From a virus, in the IMG/VR virus record IMGVR_UViG_3300037585_004443, positions 1-44,686 of that record: DNA of 44,686 nucleotides; one strand, written 5' to 3'. Shown here one piece after another: positions 35,519 to 42,900 of the stretch (positions are counted from its first letter, which is position 1; every line of letters starts with the position of its first letter). Made by a program: the position numbers and the translations under genes. The notes under the pieces are model-generated. The model searched no databases and was not told the DNA's origin. It was given only the letters and a program-made list of their open reading frames with translations.

Positions 35519-37735
35519 TTAATTTTTAATTATTTTACTCATATTACCTCGTTGCTCATATTTAGAAAAGTTTATGTTCACTGGTGATCTTTCTATTTTA
35601 GGATTTGGAGCATAAAGATGTCTATTATTAGCCATTATAGCTAAACCAGAACTTATAGATGCATCATGTTTTGTTCTTTTATTTATATCAAATCTAGTCC
35701 AATCATTTAGCAAAGCATTAAAATATAAATCTCCAAACGTACCATCTTGCTTCATACCAACATGATCTTGTATATACATTTCAATTGCAGCAGCATGAGC
35801 TTGTTTTATATCTTCACTTGAATTAGGTATTCCACCAACTTCTTTTTCTGCGACAGATAATTTATTCCATTTTTTATCAGGTCTATTCATACTAAACCCT
35901 CTATATCCTCTTCGCCTTAAATAGTACAGCAATCTAGGTTTGTTATTCTCTGCAAGTATTGGCATACCATAAAACACTATTGCCATTAAAACGTCTTCAA
36001 AAAACATTTCAGCTGTAGGTGGTCTAGATAAGTATTCTAAAAAGAAGCTGTTCGCGGGAGCGTCCTCCATACTAAACTTGGTTAAGCCGTGTAATGCTCC
36101 TTTAGAACCTTCTCCATCTACAGTACCTGATATATCATAAGAGTCACAACCAAATGCTCCCATGTGTTCATTACCAGGATATTTTATACCGTTTTTAAGT
36201 ACCACTCTATTTTGTAACTGCTGGGGTGGAACCCAACTAACTTTAAATCTACCCTTTGGATCTGGATAGAATATTACTTGCGTATCTTTAACACCACTCA
36301 CCCACTGAAAATTACCTTGAGTAATACCTAATGTTCTAGCCATTTCCTCGTTGTAATCTATTTGTTCGTATATTTTAATTAAATTAAATATACTTCCTTT
36401 CGCCTCATCTCTAAAGGCATGCTCTGTAGTTTTTGGAAACTGACGATAAAACTCATTTAAAGCATCTTGATCTGTCTTTAGTCCATCAGCTTCATTTTGC
36501 CAATGTTCTATAATACCGTAATCTATTAATTCACCGTCTGGTCCGAGGACATCATCGTCTGGATTATCAAAAACTGGATATCCGTATTCGTCAATGAAGC
36601 CTTCGTAGTTCCACTCCATTGGAATAAAAAGAGAATATAAGCCAGATTTTGTCTGTCCATTACGATTTCTTTTTGTGACGTCTGAAGCATTGTATAGTTT
36701 TTTAAAGTTTTCCCCACCTTTATCTAAAGCATTTGAAGTACTACCCATCATACATTTACCTACTACCCTGCTACCTAATCGTAAACATGTTTTCGTAACT
36801 CTCCAATTGTTTAATATGTTATCGGGTCTTTCCCATTTCCCACTTTCATCATGTACTAGTAAAGCTAGCTTCTCACCATCATAACTATTATCACCTGTAT
36901 TCTTCCAATCAATAGTTGTATCTAAACCTTTTAAATCCTCTAACTTTTCGTTAGCTGTTATTTTTTTCCTTGTAAACTTACTAGCTGGTACTCTATATGC
37001 TAATTCAGTTTTAGGTCTATCCATACCATCTTGAATCGGTTTAAAGAAAAATGGATAATTTATACTAATTGGTACAACTTTGTCTGTAAACATCTTCTTT
37101 GCATCAGAACCAGTTTTAGAGAGTATACCGTATCTAGCATCGCTATCTAAAGTAGCTAAGTTAACCGTTTCCGCAGATGACATAAAAGAAAATCCAGAAC
37201 GTCTATTTTTTAAATAACTCATTCCGTAACATCTTCTATCAGCCTTACAGGCTTCCCAAAATATAAAGAACAATCTGTTTGCTTCCCTATAATCAGGTGC
37301 TCCAACATCGATTTTACTCCATTGAAGATACATATAATGCGTTCCTACTATATAAGTTGGTTTATCTTTATTCATAAACCAAAACCCTTCTTCTCTTCTT
37401 TTAAACTCCTCGTCTATATAATCAAACCACTGTTCCTTTTGTTCGTCTGGATAATTTCTCCAATCAAATATATTTTTTAAACGTGCTAATTCCTTAGGTT
37501 GTTCAAATTTTACCCATTTGTTTTTGGGGTGCACGTACACTCCTTTTGGTTCCAACGGCAAGCCAATTCGCAAGTTTTGGATTTCAAGTATTTCACCAAT
37601 TTTACCCGTTTTTGATATAACGACAATATCATGTTCTTTATCATATCCATATTTCCATTTTTTACCTTTATTAAGACGACTAATAGTCGTTCTTTTAATT
37701 GGTTCTATTGTTTTAACTAAATTTTGCTCGTACAT
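35519..37735 (-). CDS. Large terminase subunit (packaging ATPase-nuclease)
   Basis: A 738-residue DNA-packaging motor. The ATPase domain shows a Walker A-like KNRRSGFS (residues 176-183), with the unusual Arg-Arg-Ser found in some large terminases instead of GKT. A Walker B LALLVHDES (about 290-298) and a coupling motif GSTSNALDKGG (about 331-341) follow. The nuclease domain has an acidic GCDSYDISG (Asp531, Asp534) and, near the end, KHDASISSGLA (Asp691), which would bind the catalytic metals. Its start overlaps the upstream stop by one base (TAATG), so translation is coupled to the small-terminase candidate. It would cut and pump genome into the prohead through the portal. High confidence. 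Confidence 0.94.
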   Translation of the reverse strand: MYEQNLVKTIEPIKRTTISRLNKGKKWKYGYDKEHDIVVISKTGKIGEILEIQNLRIGLPLEPKGVYVHPKNKWVKFEQPKELARLKNIFDWRNYPDEQKEQWFDYIDEEFKRREEGFWFMNKDKPTYIVGTHYMYLQWSKIDVGAPDYREANRLFFIFWEACKADRRCYGMSYLKNRRSGFSFMSSAETVNLATLDSDARYGILSKTGSDAKKMFTDKVVPISINYPFFFKPIQDGMDRPKTELAYRVPASKFTRKKITANEKLEDLKGLDTTIDWKNTGDNSYDGEKLALLVHDESGKWERPDNILNNWRVTKTCLRLGSRVVGKCMMGSTSNALDKGGENFKKLYNASDVTKRNRNGQTKSGLYSLFIPMEWNYEGFIDEYGYPVFDNPDDDVLGPDGELIDYGIIEHWQNEADGLKTDQDALNEFYRQFPKTTEHAFRDEAKGSIFNLIKIYEQIDYNEEMARTLGITQGNFQWVSGVKDTQVIFYPDPKGRFKVSWVPPQQLQNRVVLKNGIKYPGNEHMGAFGCDSYDISGTVDGEGSKGALHGLTKFSMEDAPANSFFLEYLSRPPTAEMFFEDVLMAIVFYGMPILAENNKPRLLYYLRRRGYRGFSMNRPDKKWNKLSVAEKEVGGIPNSSEDIKQAHAAAIEMYIQDHVGMKQDGTFGDLYFNALLNDWTRFDINKRTKHDASISSGLAIMANNRHLYAPNPKIERSPVNINFSKYEQRGNMSKIIKN

Positions 37736-38010
37736 TACTTAGATCTACCTTCTGCGAATCCTTTAAAGACTTTTTCCTTTGTCTTTTCAGGTGTTTTACC
37801 CTCAAGCAAGTTTGCTTCTTCTTGAATTCTGTTAAGTATTTCGAATGCGTCAAATATAGCTAGTTTTTTAGTAGCTGCGGCATTCTTAAGTCTATCAGCG
37901 GTTATATCATCTCCAGAATCTACAATAGCTTCCTTCGCAACTTTAATAAGCTCTTCAACAGCTCTGTGCCCAGCTTGGATTATATTCTTCTTCGTCTCCT
38001 TGATATTCAT
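37735..38010 (-). CDS. Small terminase subunit candidate
   Basis: A 91-residue helical protein. I chose the start MNIKETKKNIIQAGHRAVEE at 38010, because the sequence conserved in related marine phages begins there; an upstream in-frame Met at 38058 adds 16 residues that look like coding shadow. The text GDDITADRLKNAAATKKLAIFDAFEILNRI is a helix-turn-helix-like, conserved stretch. It overlaps the tandem GroES-like gene by 56 bases and its TAA overlaps the large terminase ATG by one base. Position directly before the large terminase and the compact helical build suit a small terminase, which recognises packaging sites. This role is inferred; it could be another small assembly factor. Confidence 0.6.
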   Translation of the reverse strand: MNIKETKKNIIQAGHRAVEELIKVAKEAIVDSGDDITADRLKNAAATKKLAIFDAFEILNRIQEEANLLEGKTPEKTKEKVFKGFAEGRSK

Positions 38011-38545
38011 ATTTGATTGTAATAAAATTAGATAAAACTCTGTATAATCTTTCTCCATCGATTATAAACTCATATTCACTACTTGGTCTAAAACCAACTA
38101 GATCGCCAACCTTAACTGTACCGTCTGAATATTTAACAATACCTTGTAAAGGTTTTTCTAAATCCACATTTAGTGGATTTTGTGCTTTTAAAGGTATCAC
38201 AAAACAATATCCTTTTGGAACTATCCATTTATCATCTCTTTTATATAAAAAGATTTGATCTTGATTTATAAGATAAGTAGATTCATCAAAAAAACTTCTA
38301 CTGTTTTTTTCAACACCTTTTACATCATTCCATCTTCTAAAAACATTATGATGTACTACAACGGTATCTCCTACCTCTATATCTGTATCGCCTATAATTG
38401 GTTTTGATAAAACAATAGCTTCTCTATTTATATATTGATGATTAAATATATCGGTGTTTAAGATCAACTCTCCACCATCAACCTTTTTCTTATTGTTATA
38501 TCTTTCTCCTTTTGGCGTTACAACGAAGTTGTAAACACTCTTCAT
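37955..38545 (-). CDS. Tandem double GroES-like (Cpn20-like) protein
   Basis: A 196-residue protein that reads as two GroES-like domains in a row. First half: VYNFVVTPKGERY, then GGELILN (compare the GroES mobile loop GGIVLTG), then INREAIVLS, then DIEVGDTVVVHHN, and INQDQIFLYKR at the end. Second half: GYCFVIPL, then LQGIVKYSDG, then TVKVGDLVGF, then IIDGERLYRVL and ITIKYEY, matching GroES VKVGDxVxF...IDxExxLIM...ILAIVE. Two GroES domains in one chain are known in chloroplast Cpn20. The gene starts where the upstream stop overlaps (TAATG). It might cap GroEL or serve another role. The second mobile loop lacks the GG-hydrophobic pattern. Fold is by eye, moderately sure. Confidence 0.68.
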   Translation of the reverse strand: MKSVYNFVVTPKGERYNNKKKVDGGELILNTDIFNHQYINREAIVLSKPIIGDTDIEVGDTVVVHHNVFRRWNDVKGVEKNSRSFFDESTYLINQDQIFLYKRDDKWIVPKGYCFVIPLKAQNPLNVDLEKPLQGIVKYSDGTVKVGDLVGFRPSSEYEFIIDGERLYRVLSNFITIKYEYQGDEEEYNPSWAQSC

Positions 38546-38766
38546 TAGTATTCTAGATTATATTCTACAGATACTGCCATGTTTTTATTAAAATCTTTCC
38601 AAGGTAACACGTCCTTTTTCTTTTTAATATAAACAGAAAACTTATCGTCTTCTTCTATGATATCACAAATAGTATGACCACCATACACTTCTTGCCCCAC
38701 GGCATAGTGCATAGCGTCATTCTTATAATCTTTACCGATACTAATCTTTCTTATCAGCTTCGCCAT
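38545..38766 (-). CDS. Small conserved protein, function unknown
   Basis: A 73-residue protein starting MAKLIRKISIGKDYKNDAM. Text such as VYGGHTICDIIEEDDKFSVY and IKKKKDVLPWKDF suggests a small beta-rich fold with strands and a Trp near the end. The gene starts inside the upstream coding region (26-base overlap) and its stop overlaps the next gene by one base (TAATG). Such tight joins suggest coupled translation. It resembles a small unnamed protein found beside packaging genes in marine phages. No role can be given. Confidence 0.72.
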   Translation of the reverse strand: MAKLIRKISIGKDYKNDAMHYAVGQEVYGGHTICDIIEEDDKFSVYIKKKKDVLPWKDFNKNMAVSVEYNLEY

Positions 38767-39052
38767 TTTCTTTCGCGTGGTTTATCTCACCTGTTTCAAT
38801 ATTAATATCATTAGTACCGTATTCTTTTTCCAAAGTATCTTGTAGTAAAGTTAATTCATCGTTAACCCCAGCGATCATATGTAATATTTGGTGTTTTCTA
38901 GCTTCTAATTGCCCAATATTCATTTGAGCACTATTTATTTTATTAACAATTCTTTGAATACTTTGTAATTGCTCTGGTGATACCTTTTCAGGTTTTTCAA
39001 CCTTAAGTTCTTTGATTTTTGCGTTTGTTCCTTTTGTTTTTGTTGTTGCCAT
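38741..39052 (-). CDS. Small coiled-coil protein, function unknown
   Basis: A 103-residue protein. The first 20 residues are Lys/Thr-rich (TTKTKGTNAKIKELK). Residues about 25-80 form a helical coiled coil (QLQSIQRIVNKINSAQMNIG, then LEARKHQILHMIAGVNDEL), followed by EYGTNDINIETGEI and an acidic end (ENGEADKKD). This coiled coil with the YGTNDINI...TGEI ending recurs in marine phages without annotation. It overlaps the next gene by 26 bases. A coiled-coil assembly or adaptor factor in packaging is possible; nothing proves it. Confidence 0.74.
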   Translation of the reverse strand: MATTKTKGTNAKIKELKVEKPEKVSPEQLQSIQRIVNKINSAQMNIGQLEARKHQILHMIAGVNDELTLLQDTLEKEYGTNDINIETGEINHAKENGEADKKD

Positions 39053-39084
39053 TTTTATTTAATTTAAGTTAATTTAATTTATTT

Positions 39085-39864
39085 TTATACTCTTTCAAAT
39101 CCAAATATTACTTTTATTGGAGTTGCATTCATTATTTCATCATTATTAGCTACAGCAGCGCCGTTGTTTGCTGTTAATTCAATTCCAGTATTTGTTACTG
39201 AAGCAACTGTGCCAAGCGCTGTGTCTACATCGTGAACATACACAATGTCATCTTTTTGAAAGCATTTTCTAGCGTCTACTGTTTGCACTACTATACTCGT
39301 TGTAGAGTCAGCGCTAGGAGCTCCAGAAGAGTAATTCGCTAAAACACCAGTTGAAAAATCAATTGCGCCACCAGCAAAACCAGCTACGTATATAACATCA
39401 TAACCAACATTTTGACCACTATCAGGTTCGCCTTCTAGAACTAGATCTACTGTAAAGCCGTTACTACCGCCTTGATGTCCAGAACTAAATGTATCTCCAA
39501 AAGCAGCGCCAATCGTAGGTCTTCCAGTGCCTTCAACACTAGCCGTTCCAATGTAATGTAATGGTAATTCAAAACACGCTGTTTGTGCATCGTTTTCTTC
39601 GCCTAAAGTTGTTGGAGCTACTCCGTTAACTGATTTTGCGAATATAAACTCTATATCAGAGTTAATCTGTACGCCACCATCTTGACCCATCATATAACCC
39701 GATATACTAACTAGTCTATTAGTTCCTTTTGGAACTTGTAATGCTTGCCAATCAAAAAGTATATCTCCAGCCCCAAATGGCGCGTCAGTCTTATCGCTTG
39801 CTATTATTTTAGATACATCTCCATCTATTATGTCCGGTGCTATTCTTACTGTATAATATCCCAT
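39085..39864 (-). CDS. Putative beta-rich virion protein (decoration or fibre-like)
   Basis: A 259-residue protein, Gly/Ala/Val/Thr-rich, without Lys-rich or coiled segments. It begins MGYYTVRIAPDIIDGDVSKI and has a middle PLHYIGTASVEGTG, then a ...GHQGGSNGFTVDLVLEGE stretch, ending in TPIKVIFGFERV. The many alternating hydrophobic strands suggest a beta sandwich. Similar proteins occur near small putative virion genes in marine phages. It follows two small helical packaging genes and precedes (in transcription order it comes after) the holin-like gene, so a head or tail surface protein is likely. No motif gives activity; virion role is inference. Confidence 0.72.
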   Translation of the reverse strand: MGYYTVRIAPDIIDGDVSKIIASDKTDAPFGAGDILFDWQALQVPKGTNRLVSISGYMMGQDGGVQINSDIEFIFAKSVNGVAPTTLGEENDAQTACFELPLHYIGTASVEGTGRPTIGAAFGDTFSSGHQGGSNGFTVDLVLEGEPDSGQNVGYDVIYVAGFAGGAIDFSTGVLANYSSGAPSADSTTSIVVQTVDARKCFQKDDIVYVHDVDTALGTVASVTNTGIELTANNGAAVANNDEIMNATPIKVIFGFERV

Positions 39865-39868
39865 AATT

Positions 39869-40255
39869 TTATTTTTTTACTTTTTCTAGTGATCTACCAC
39901 CAAAATAGGCACCGATCACGGTTATTAATACTAATTGAAGTAAATCCACCCATGATGATTTTACTTCGAAATTTATCGCACCAGCATCAATAAATATTAA
40001 TAGCATGGTGCATACTATTAAAAAAATCACTACTAATGGTCTAACGTTTTTGCTAAGCCATGAATCCGATTTTAAATCTGCTTCCCATCTGCTTGTGATG
40101 TTTTTCTCCATCTCAGCTTCGTGGTTAGCTATAATTTCTTTTATTTTTCTTTCTGCCTCAAGCTTTTCTTCCTTAGATGTGTGTAGACTATCTATTACTC
40201 CACCTACACCTTTTACTAATTCAGCAGCTCCTCCAGAAAACAAGTTACCTAACAT
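39869..40255 (-). CDS. Holin-like membrane protein
   Basis: A 128-residue protein. Residues 1-25 are Gly/Ala-rich and amphipathic (MLGNLFSGGAAELVKGVGG). Residues 26-65 are a charged helix. Then come two membrane helices: about 72-90 (RPLVVIFLIVCTMLLIFID) and about 102-120 (WVDLLQLVLITVIGAYFGG). A basic end (RSLEKVKK) follows. The phrase SDSWLSKNVRPLVV before the first helix and GAYFGGRSLEK after the second recall the three-transmembrane holin family (Holin_3TMs) found in phages and gene-transfer agents. It would make the holes in the inner membrane that let lysis begin. No endolysin is visible nearby; the holin call is good on layout. Confidence 0.75.
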   Translation of the reverse strand: MLGNLFSGGAAELVKGVGGVIDSLHTSKEEKLEAERKIKEIIANHEAEMEKNITSRWEADLKSDSWLSKNVRPLVVIFLIVCTMLLIFIDAGAINFEVKSSWVDLLQLVLITVIGAYFGGRSLEKVKK

Positions 40256-40258
40256 ATA

Positions 40259-40519
40259 TTATTTTTTTGGTTGTTTAAATAAATCTGGATTGGGTTGCCA
40301 ATTACCAGGATTTTTAATACCATGTACTCTTTTTTTAGGACCGTCCTTCATAACTTTAGGCATTTTGATATTAGTGCTTACAGCCTTCTTATCTTCCTCA
40401 TACTCTAATTGTGCATCATTTAATTGACCATGAGCAGTTGTCGTAGATTTTTTAACTTTTTTCTTTGGATCTGTTTTAAAAGGAAAACCTCCTTTCGTGT
40501 ATTTCATTCCGTATCCCAT
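40259..40519 (-). CDS. Small basic protein with degenerate N-terminal tag
   Basis: An 86-residue Lys-rich protein. I chose the ATG at 40519 because it lies one base after the upstream TAA (TAACATG). An in-frame start 48 bases upstream would run inside the previous gene. The N-terminus MGYGMKYTKGGFPFKTDPKK resembles a degraded form of the FKLKSGN...FK tag found on nearby proteins. The centre contains HGQLNDAQLEYEEDKKAVS and the end NPGNWQPNPDLFKQPKK. High positive charge suggests DNA or capsid-interior contact. No known family. Confidence 0.66.
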   Translation of the reverse strand: MGYGMKYTKGGFPFKTDPKKKVKKSTTTAHGQLNDAQLEYEEDKKAVSTNIKMPKVMKDGPKKRVHGIKNPGNWQPNPDLFKQPKK

Positions 40520-40520
40520 G

Positions 40521-40919
40521 TTACTTATTTTCTCTATGTTTATCCCAAATCGCTTTACCTTTAGCATCTAAATCAGAACGTTTTACTGGTGGCTCATATC
40601 CAGGTTTTCCAGGAGTACCAGGTGCATCTGGATCAACTTTTTTCTTTCCAACGTTTTTCTTTGCTATTTTTGAAAACTTTTGAGAATTAGGCGTTGATCC
40701 TTTTCTTCTAACTGTTTGTAGTTTTTCTGGTCCTTCAGTACGCGCAGCTGCTTCATTATGAGTTTCCTCTTTAATGTTTTTCTTAGTTGCTCTAGGTCCA
40801 ACTGGTTTTTTATACGGAGGTTTCATTTTTAAATCACTTCTTACTTTTGTGTATTTTTTCTCACTTCCTAGGCTCTTAAACTTAACCCCTGAATTCCCAC
40901 GCTTCATATTATATCCCAT
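40521..40919 (-). CDS. Basic, partly collagen-like small tagged protein
   Basis: A 132-residue, strongly basic protein. I chose the ATG at 40919, after an A-rich leader (AAAAATAAAAATT) and twelve bases from the upstream stop; an ATG nine codons upstream lies in the previous gene's coding end. The N-terminus MGYNMKRGNSGVKFKSLGSE aligns with the FKLxSGNxPxFKxMGSSP tag (SGV...FK and LGS conserved). The middle is Lys/Arg-rich, with a short PGTPGKPGYEPP stretch near 100-112. Disordered and basic, it may bind packaged DNA. It belongs to the tagged group at 40-42 kb. Role is inference. Confidence 0.72.
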   Translation of the reverse strand: MGYNMKRGNSGVKFKSLGSEKKYTKVRSDLKMKPPYKKPVGPRATKKNIKEETHNEAAARTEGPEKLQTVRRKGSTPNSQKFSKIAKKNVGKKKVDPDAPGTPGKPGYEPPVKRSDLDAKGKAIWDKHRENK

Positions 40920-40930
40920 AATTTTTATTT

Positions 40931-41305
40931 TTAATGTTTTTCCCAAGGAAAATCTCTAGTACCCTCTGGTAACCATTCTCCGTTATAATTAATTTTTCCG
41001 TTTTTTCTATCATACTTTTCTCCCATCCAAGTTATACTATCATCATCATACGATAATTTACCAACTTTCATATCAACAATATGTTTCATTTCGTGCATTA
41101 GTATAGCTCTCTCTTCTTCACTTCCAGGAGTAACAGATTCGTCTAGAAATATACTACCATCTATATTCGCCTCAGCTTTAACACCTCCTTCTAATTTTTT
41201 TCTAATAACAGCTGTACCAGGAATAGAAGCATCGTCTTTGTTAAAGCGATTCTTAGCAGTATCGTAATTCATCTTTCTATTTTCACTTCCTAGTTTAAAT
41301 GTCAT
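40931..41305 (-). CDS. Small HExxH metallopeptidase-like protein
   Basis: A 124-residue protein carrying HEMKH at residues 71-75 in the context AILMHEMKHIVDMKVGKL, the two-His/one-Glu motif that binds zinc and activates water in gluzincin/metzincin-type peptidases. Downstream Asp/Glu residues (Asp78, or those in YDDD) could be the third ligand. The N-terminus MTFKLGSEN resembles the FKLxSGN tag on neighbours. A substrate cannot be named; a maturation protease acting on tagged or scaffold proteins, or one acting in the host after ejection, are both possible. It sits between two tagged basic genes. The motif is firm; activity is not shown. Confidence 0.78.
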   Translation of the reverse strand: MTFKLGSENRKMNYDTAKNRFNKDDASIPGTAVIRKKLEGGVKAEANIDGSIFLDESVTPGSEEERAILMHEMKHIVDMKVGKLSYDDDSITWMGEKYDRKNGKINYNGEWLPEGTRDFPWEKH

Positions 41306-41307
41306 AT

Positions 41308-42051
41308 TTAATATTTTGGTGCACCTTTATGATCCCATTTTCCAGTTTTTTCAAAAATACCTTGTTGTCTTTTCTTCTCTTTAACATATTGGTCGTGGGA
41401 GTAGTTTTTGTATTGCTTACCACGGTTTTTATAATCAGGATCTTCTTCTACTTTAATTTTTTTTTCTGGATCAGTTGCAATATTAGTTATTTCACTAGGT
41501 TTGTAAGTATCTTCTTTGGTATCACCTTTTGTATTTTCATCTTCTGGATCGTACTCAACATTTTCGTTTTGTGAATTGTGATATTTATCTAATCTAGCGC
41601 GTCTTTCTTCATCTTCGAGTTTTTGAGCTTCTCTTTGTGCTTGTCTTTCATCTGGTCTTTTACCATCTAAAAATATATATTCTAAGTTATCAGCTATCGT
41701 TTTCCTTTTTTGTTTTCTTAAAGCTAGTCGTTTTTCAGGAGTATCTGCGGCCGCTATTGTTTTTGCTTTAACAAGTTTTTTATCAGATCGTCTTTGTTGA
41801 ATATTATCTACTATCTCATTCTTTTTATCTTTCAAGAATTTTTTTACTTTTTTACTAACTGATTTTTTCTTTGGTGTTGGTGGGGTAGCTTTTTCAAGAT
41901 TAGGTTCTTTAGTTTCATTATCCAACTTTTCAACCTCTTTAGTTGGCATTTTGCTTATCACATCATCACCAAATATTCCTTTTTTTACTGGCGAACTACC
42001 CATTTCTTTAAATTTTAACGGTCCATTACCTGATCTTAGTTTAAATCCCAT
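41308..42051 (-). CDS. Basic coiled-coil protein with N-terminal FKLRSGN tag
   Basis: A 247-residue, highly charged protein. It starts MGFKLRSGNGPLKFKEMGSS, nearly identical to the 266-residue protein at the other end of the window. After this tag come Lys-rich, helical segments (KKVKKFLKDKKNEIVD) and a long Arg/Glu/Gln helix (about residues 115-160, ERQAQREAQKLEDEERRARL). It ends in Lys/Asp/Gly-rich sequence (KTGKWDHKGAPKY). Charge pattern and disorder suggest a head-interior DNA-associated protein. It leads the cluster of four small genes at 40.3-42.1 kb. Function is inferred. Confidence 0.8.
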   Translation of the reverse strand: MGFKLRSGNGPLKFKEMGSSPVKKGIFGDDVISKMPTKEVEKLDNETKEPNLEKATPPTPKKKSVSKKVKKFLKDKKNEIVDNIQQRRSDKKLVKAKTIAAADTPEKRLALRKQKRKTIADNLEYIFLDGKRPDERQAQREAQKLEDEERRARLDKYHNSQNENVEYDPEDENTKGDTKEDTYKPSEITNIATDPEKKIKVEEDPDYKNRGKQYKNYSHDQYVKEKKRQQGIFEKTGKWDHKGAPKY

Positions 42052-42053
42052 AA

Positions 42054-42494
42054 TTATCTATCTTTGTCTTTAATCATATCATCTATAGCTTTATTGTAAA
42101 CTTTATCTGTATATGATTTATTCTTATAAAATACACTTCTCTCTGAAGTGGGTAAGTCTTCCTCACCTAATAGGATACGATATATCCTACTAATCATTTG
42201 AGAGCATTTCCATGAGGTTTTAAATACGGAGTATTTTATAGTGGTTCTATTTCTGTGTCTCCAAGTATCTATCCAACCTTCTCTTTTTAATCTCTCCCAT
42301 CTTGCTTTATCCCACGAATATGTATAAACTCCGTTGATAAAATCGTTTCGTGTAAATCTTCCTTTACAATCTAAATAAATTAATAATTCTAAATCTGCAT
42401 CTTTTAACCCGTAAGTTTTACAGACCCACTTTCTAGTGAGCCTGTAATACTTAAGGATATTTAATTCACGCAGATCCTGCGCGGTTAGTCTCAA
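42054..42494 (-). CDS. Winged helix-turn-helix-like DNA-binding protein
   Basis: A 146-residue protein that starts with TTG at 42494 (no ATG fits; TAA-TAG-TTG follows the upstream gene). The text NILKYYRLTRKWVCKTYGLK, then ADLELLIYLDCKGRFTRNDF, has the helix-turn-helix layout of MarR-type wings: a long helix, then a DLELLIYL helix and a Gly turn. A basic recognition-like segment (WERLKREGWIDTWRHRNRTT) with a beta-wing pattern follows. It might regulate late genes or bind packaged DNA. It sits between the paralogous virion genes and the tagged cluster. Family placement is by eye, moderately sure. Confidence 0.7.
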   Translation of the reverse strand: MRLTAQDLRELNILKYYRLTRKWVCKTYGLKDADLELLIYLDCKGRFTRNDFINGVYTYSWDKARWERLKREGWIDTWRHRNRTTIKYSVFKTSWKCSQMISRIYRILLGEEDLPTSERSVFYKNKSYTDKVYNKAIDDMIKDKDR

Positions 42495-42497
42495 CTA

Positions 42498-42875
42498 TTA
42501 TGAATCAATAGTAATGACTACAGCCGATATAGTTGGCATTGTGCCAAATGTAACGTTGTTAGTAAGATCTACCATAGTATGCATAACTCCACCGTGTGGA
42601 TGTGCGTTAATAGCCTCAGCAATAGCATTAGCTATTTCTCTTGCTTTGTGACCATTAAGATCAGCTTGGTCGTCTAATACTGTTGATGAGTTTAAGTGAG
42701 TTAATCTAACCTTGTCAACACCATCACCTACACCTGTTTGACCTTCAAAGTAAACATCTGTAGTTGTTACAGATACTGGATCTACTCCCAGAAATCTTGA
42801 AGCTGGCCACATAGCCGCATCGCCTGTTGCATCCGCTCCATCACCATCTGAGAAATATAAATAATTTTCTTTCAT
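42498..42875 (-). CDS. Small putative virion protein (paralogue 2)
   Basis: A 125-residue, Asp/Ala/Val-rich protein. It starts MKENYLYFSDGDGADATGD and contains MWPASRFLGVDPVS, TTTDVYFEGQTG and GHKAREIANAIAEAINAHP. The YLYF...PASxxLG pattern, the mid-protein strand and a later helix match the gene next to it at 42901-43338, so they look like old duplicates. Two similar small proteins beside the chaperonin genes hint at capsid surface parts. The role is inferred from resemblance to unannotated marine phage proteins. Confidence 0.72.
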   Translation of the reverse strand: MKENYLYFSDGDGADATGDAAMWPASRFLGVDPVSVTTTDVYFEGQTGVGDGVDKVRLTHLNSSTVLDDQADLNGHKAREIANAIAEAINAHPHGGVMHTMVDLTNNVTFGTMPTISAVVITIDS

Positions 42876-42900
42876 TTTTTTTATTTTTTTAAGTTAATGA

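Noticed and set aside
40520-40567. Longer N-termini for the proteins ending at 40259, 40521 and 37735
   Set aside because: The extra residues lie inside the upstream genes, while internal ATGs sit just after stops or A-rich leaders and match the tag or the conserved start.
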